Below, piece after piece: positions 63,781 through 64,000 of a DNA stretch of 64,000 nucleotides. How positions within the stretch are numbered: position 1 is the stretch's first letter; every line of letters begins with the position of its first letter. The notes beneath the pieces are model-generated. The model searched no databases and was not told the DNA's origin. It saw only the letters and a list, made by a program, of their open reading frames with translations. The DNA lies in the NCBI RefSeq assembly GCF_022788695.1, contig NZ_CP085154.1, positions 2,294,001-2,358,000 of the forward strand, read 5' to 3'. The position numbers and the translations under genes were made by a program. Origin of the DNA: Pseudosulfitobacter sp. DSM 107133. GTDB lineage: Bacteria; Pseudomonadota; Alphaproteobacteria; Rhodobacterales; Rhodobacteraceae.

Positions 63781-64000
63781 GATTTGTCGCCGCCATTGGT
63801 GCCGCAACGCTTGGGCTGCTGGCGGCGGTGGGCCGGGTCTCGCTTTATGCGGCGCAAACCCTCAGCCACCTGCTGCGCCCCCCCTTCTATTTTCGTGAAC
63901 TGGCCATCGCGCTGCTGAACATCGGCTGGCTGTCGCTGCCTGTGGTCGGGTTGACGGCGATTTTCACCGGCGGCGCGCTGGCCTTGCAGATTTACGCGGG
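63777..64000 (+). CDS. MlaE-type ABC transporter permease, 5' part only
   Basis: 74 codons before the right edge. [20 protein letters not shown] is followed by [35 protein letters not shown], the characteristic N-terminus of MlaE/Ttg2B permeases that move phospholipids between envelope membranes. Coupled to alr by a 4-base overlap. The rest lies outside the window. Confidence 0.85.
   Translation, partial: MRFVAAIGAATLGLLAAVGRVSLYAAQTLSHLLRPPFYFRELAIALLNIGWLSLPVVGLTAIFTGGALALQIYA

Overview
The window reads as chromosome of an alphaproteobacterium of the Rhodobacteraceae, most likely the marine Roseobacter group. The grounds are GC-rich, tightly packed genes, an alphaproteobacterial SOS box (GAAC-N7-GAAC) before lexA, a class II (B12-dependent) ribonucleotide reductase, a System I cytochrome c maturation locus, a holin/endolysin pair of the gene-transfer-agent type, and dispersed intergenic repeats. 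No genus is claimed. Nearly all of the sequence is ordinary housekeeping genes; the accessory material is confined to a few places.

Layout. 1-6.1 kb: nrdJ (cut by the window edge), a lipoprotein gene, tRNA-Pro(TGG), a DUF192 gene, a double cold-shock-domain gene and pdxH. 6.2-9.4 kb: fabI, a LysE-type exporter, gpt and an aminotransferase. 9.5-20.5 kb: a PpiD-like foldase, trpE, an aspartoacylase-like gene, a divergent polysaccharide deacetylase on the other strand, then trpG-trpD-trpC-moaC-moeA and lexA. 20.5-27.9 kb: a GTACATATT repeat array, a lower-GC alpha/beta hydrolase gene, comEC, gltX, gltA and an RTX-repeat protein. 28-38.3 kb: three almost identical 1157-bp IS110-family elements scattered through an enoyl-CoA hydratase / ccmH / ccmF / holin / endolysin / ccmE / argC block. 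38.4-46 kb: murI, an acyltransferase, a 1140-aa indolepyruvate ferredoxin oxidoreductase, a LysR regulator, a secreted protein and a 266-bp MITE-like foldback element. 46-52 kb: purL, a small membrane protein, a phytanoyl-CoA dioxygenase-like gene and a CoxE/MoxR pair. 52-59 kb: an overlapping glycosyltransferase/sulfotransferase/FkbM cluster and a hydrolase-like protein lacking its nucleophile. 58.9-64 kb: pyrC, pyrE, dnaB, alr and the start of an MlaE-type permease.

The most informative system is the IS110 family. Alignment of the three copies fixes the ends at a CTTG (CT core) shared by target and element. The roughly 200-bp leader before each transposase can be folded by eye into a bridge RNA: a 5' hairpin, an internal loop whose strands match the target, and a second internal loop whose strands match the element's own junction. 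The window also contains uninterrupted copies of both repeat families into which the elements inserted, so empty and filled sites can be compared directly. Other points to check are the GTA-type lysis pair embedded in the ccm locus, the GTACATATT array after lexA, the MITE, a sulfotransferase-like/glycosyltransferase fusion and several candidate operators.
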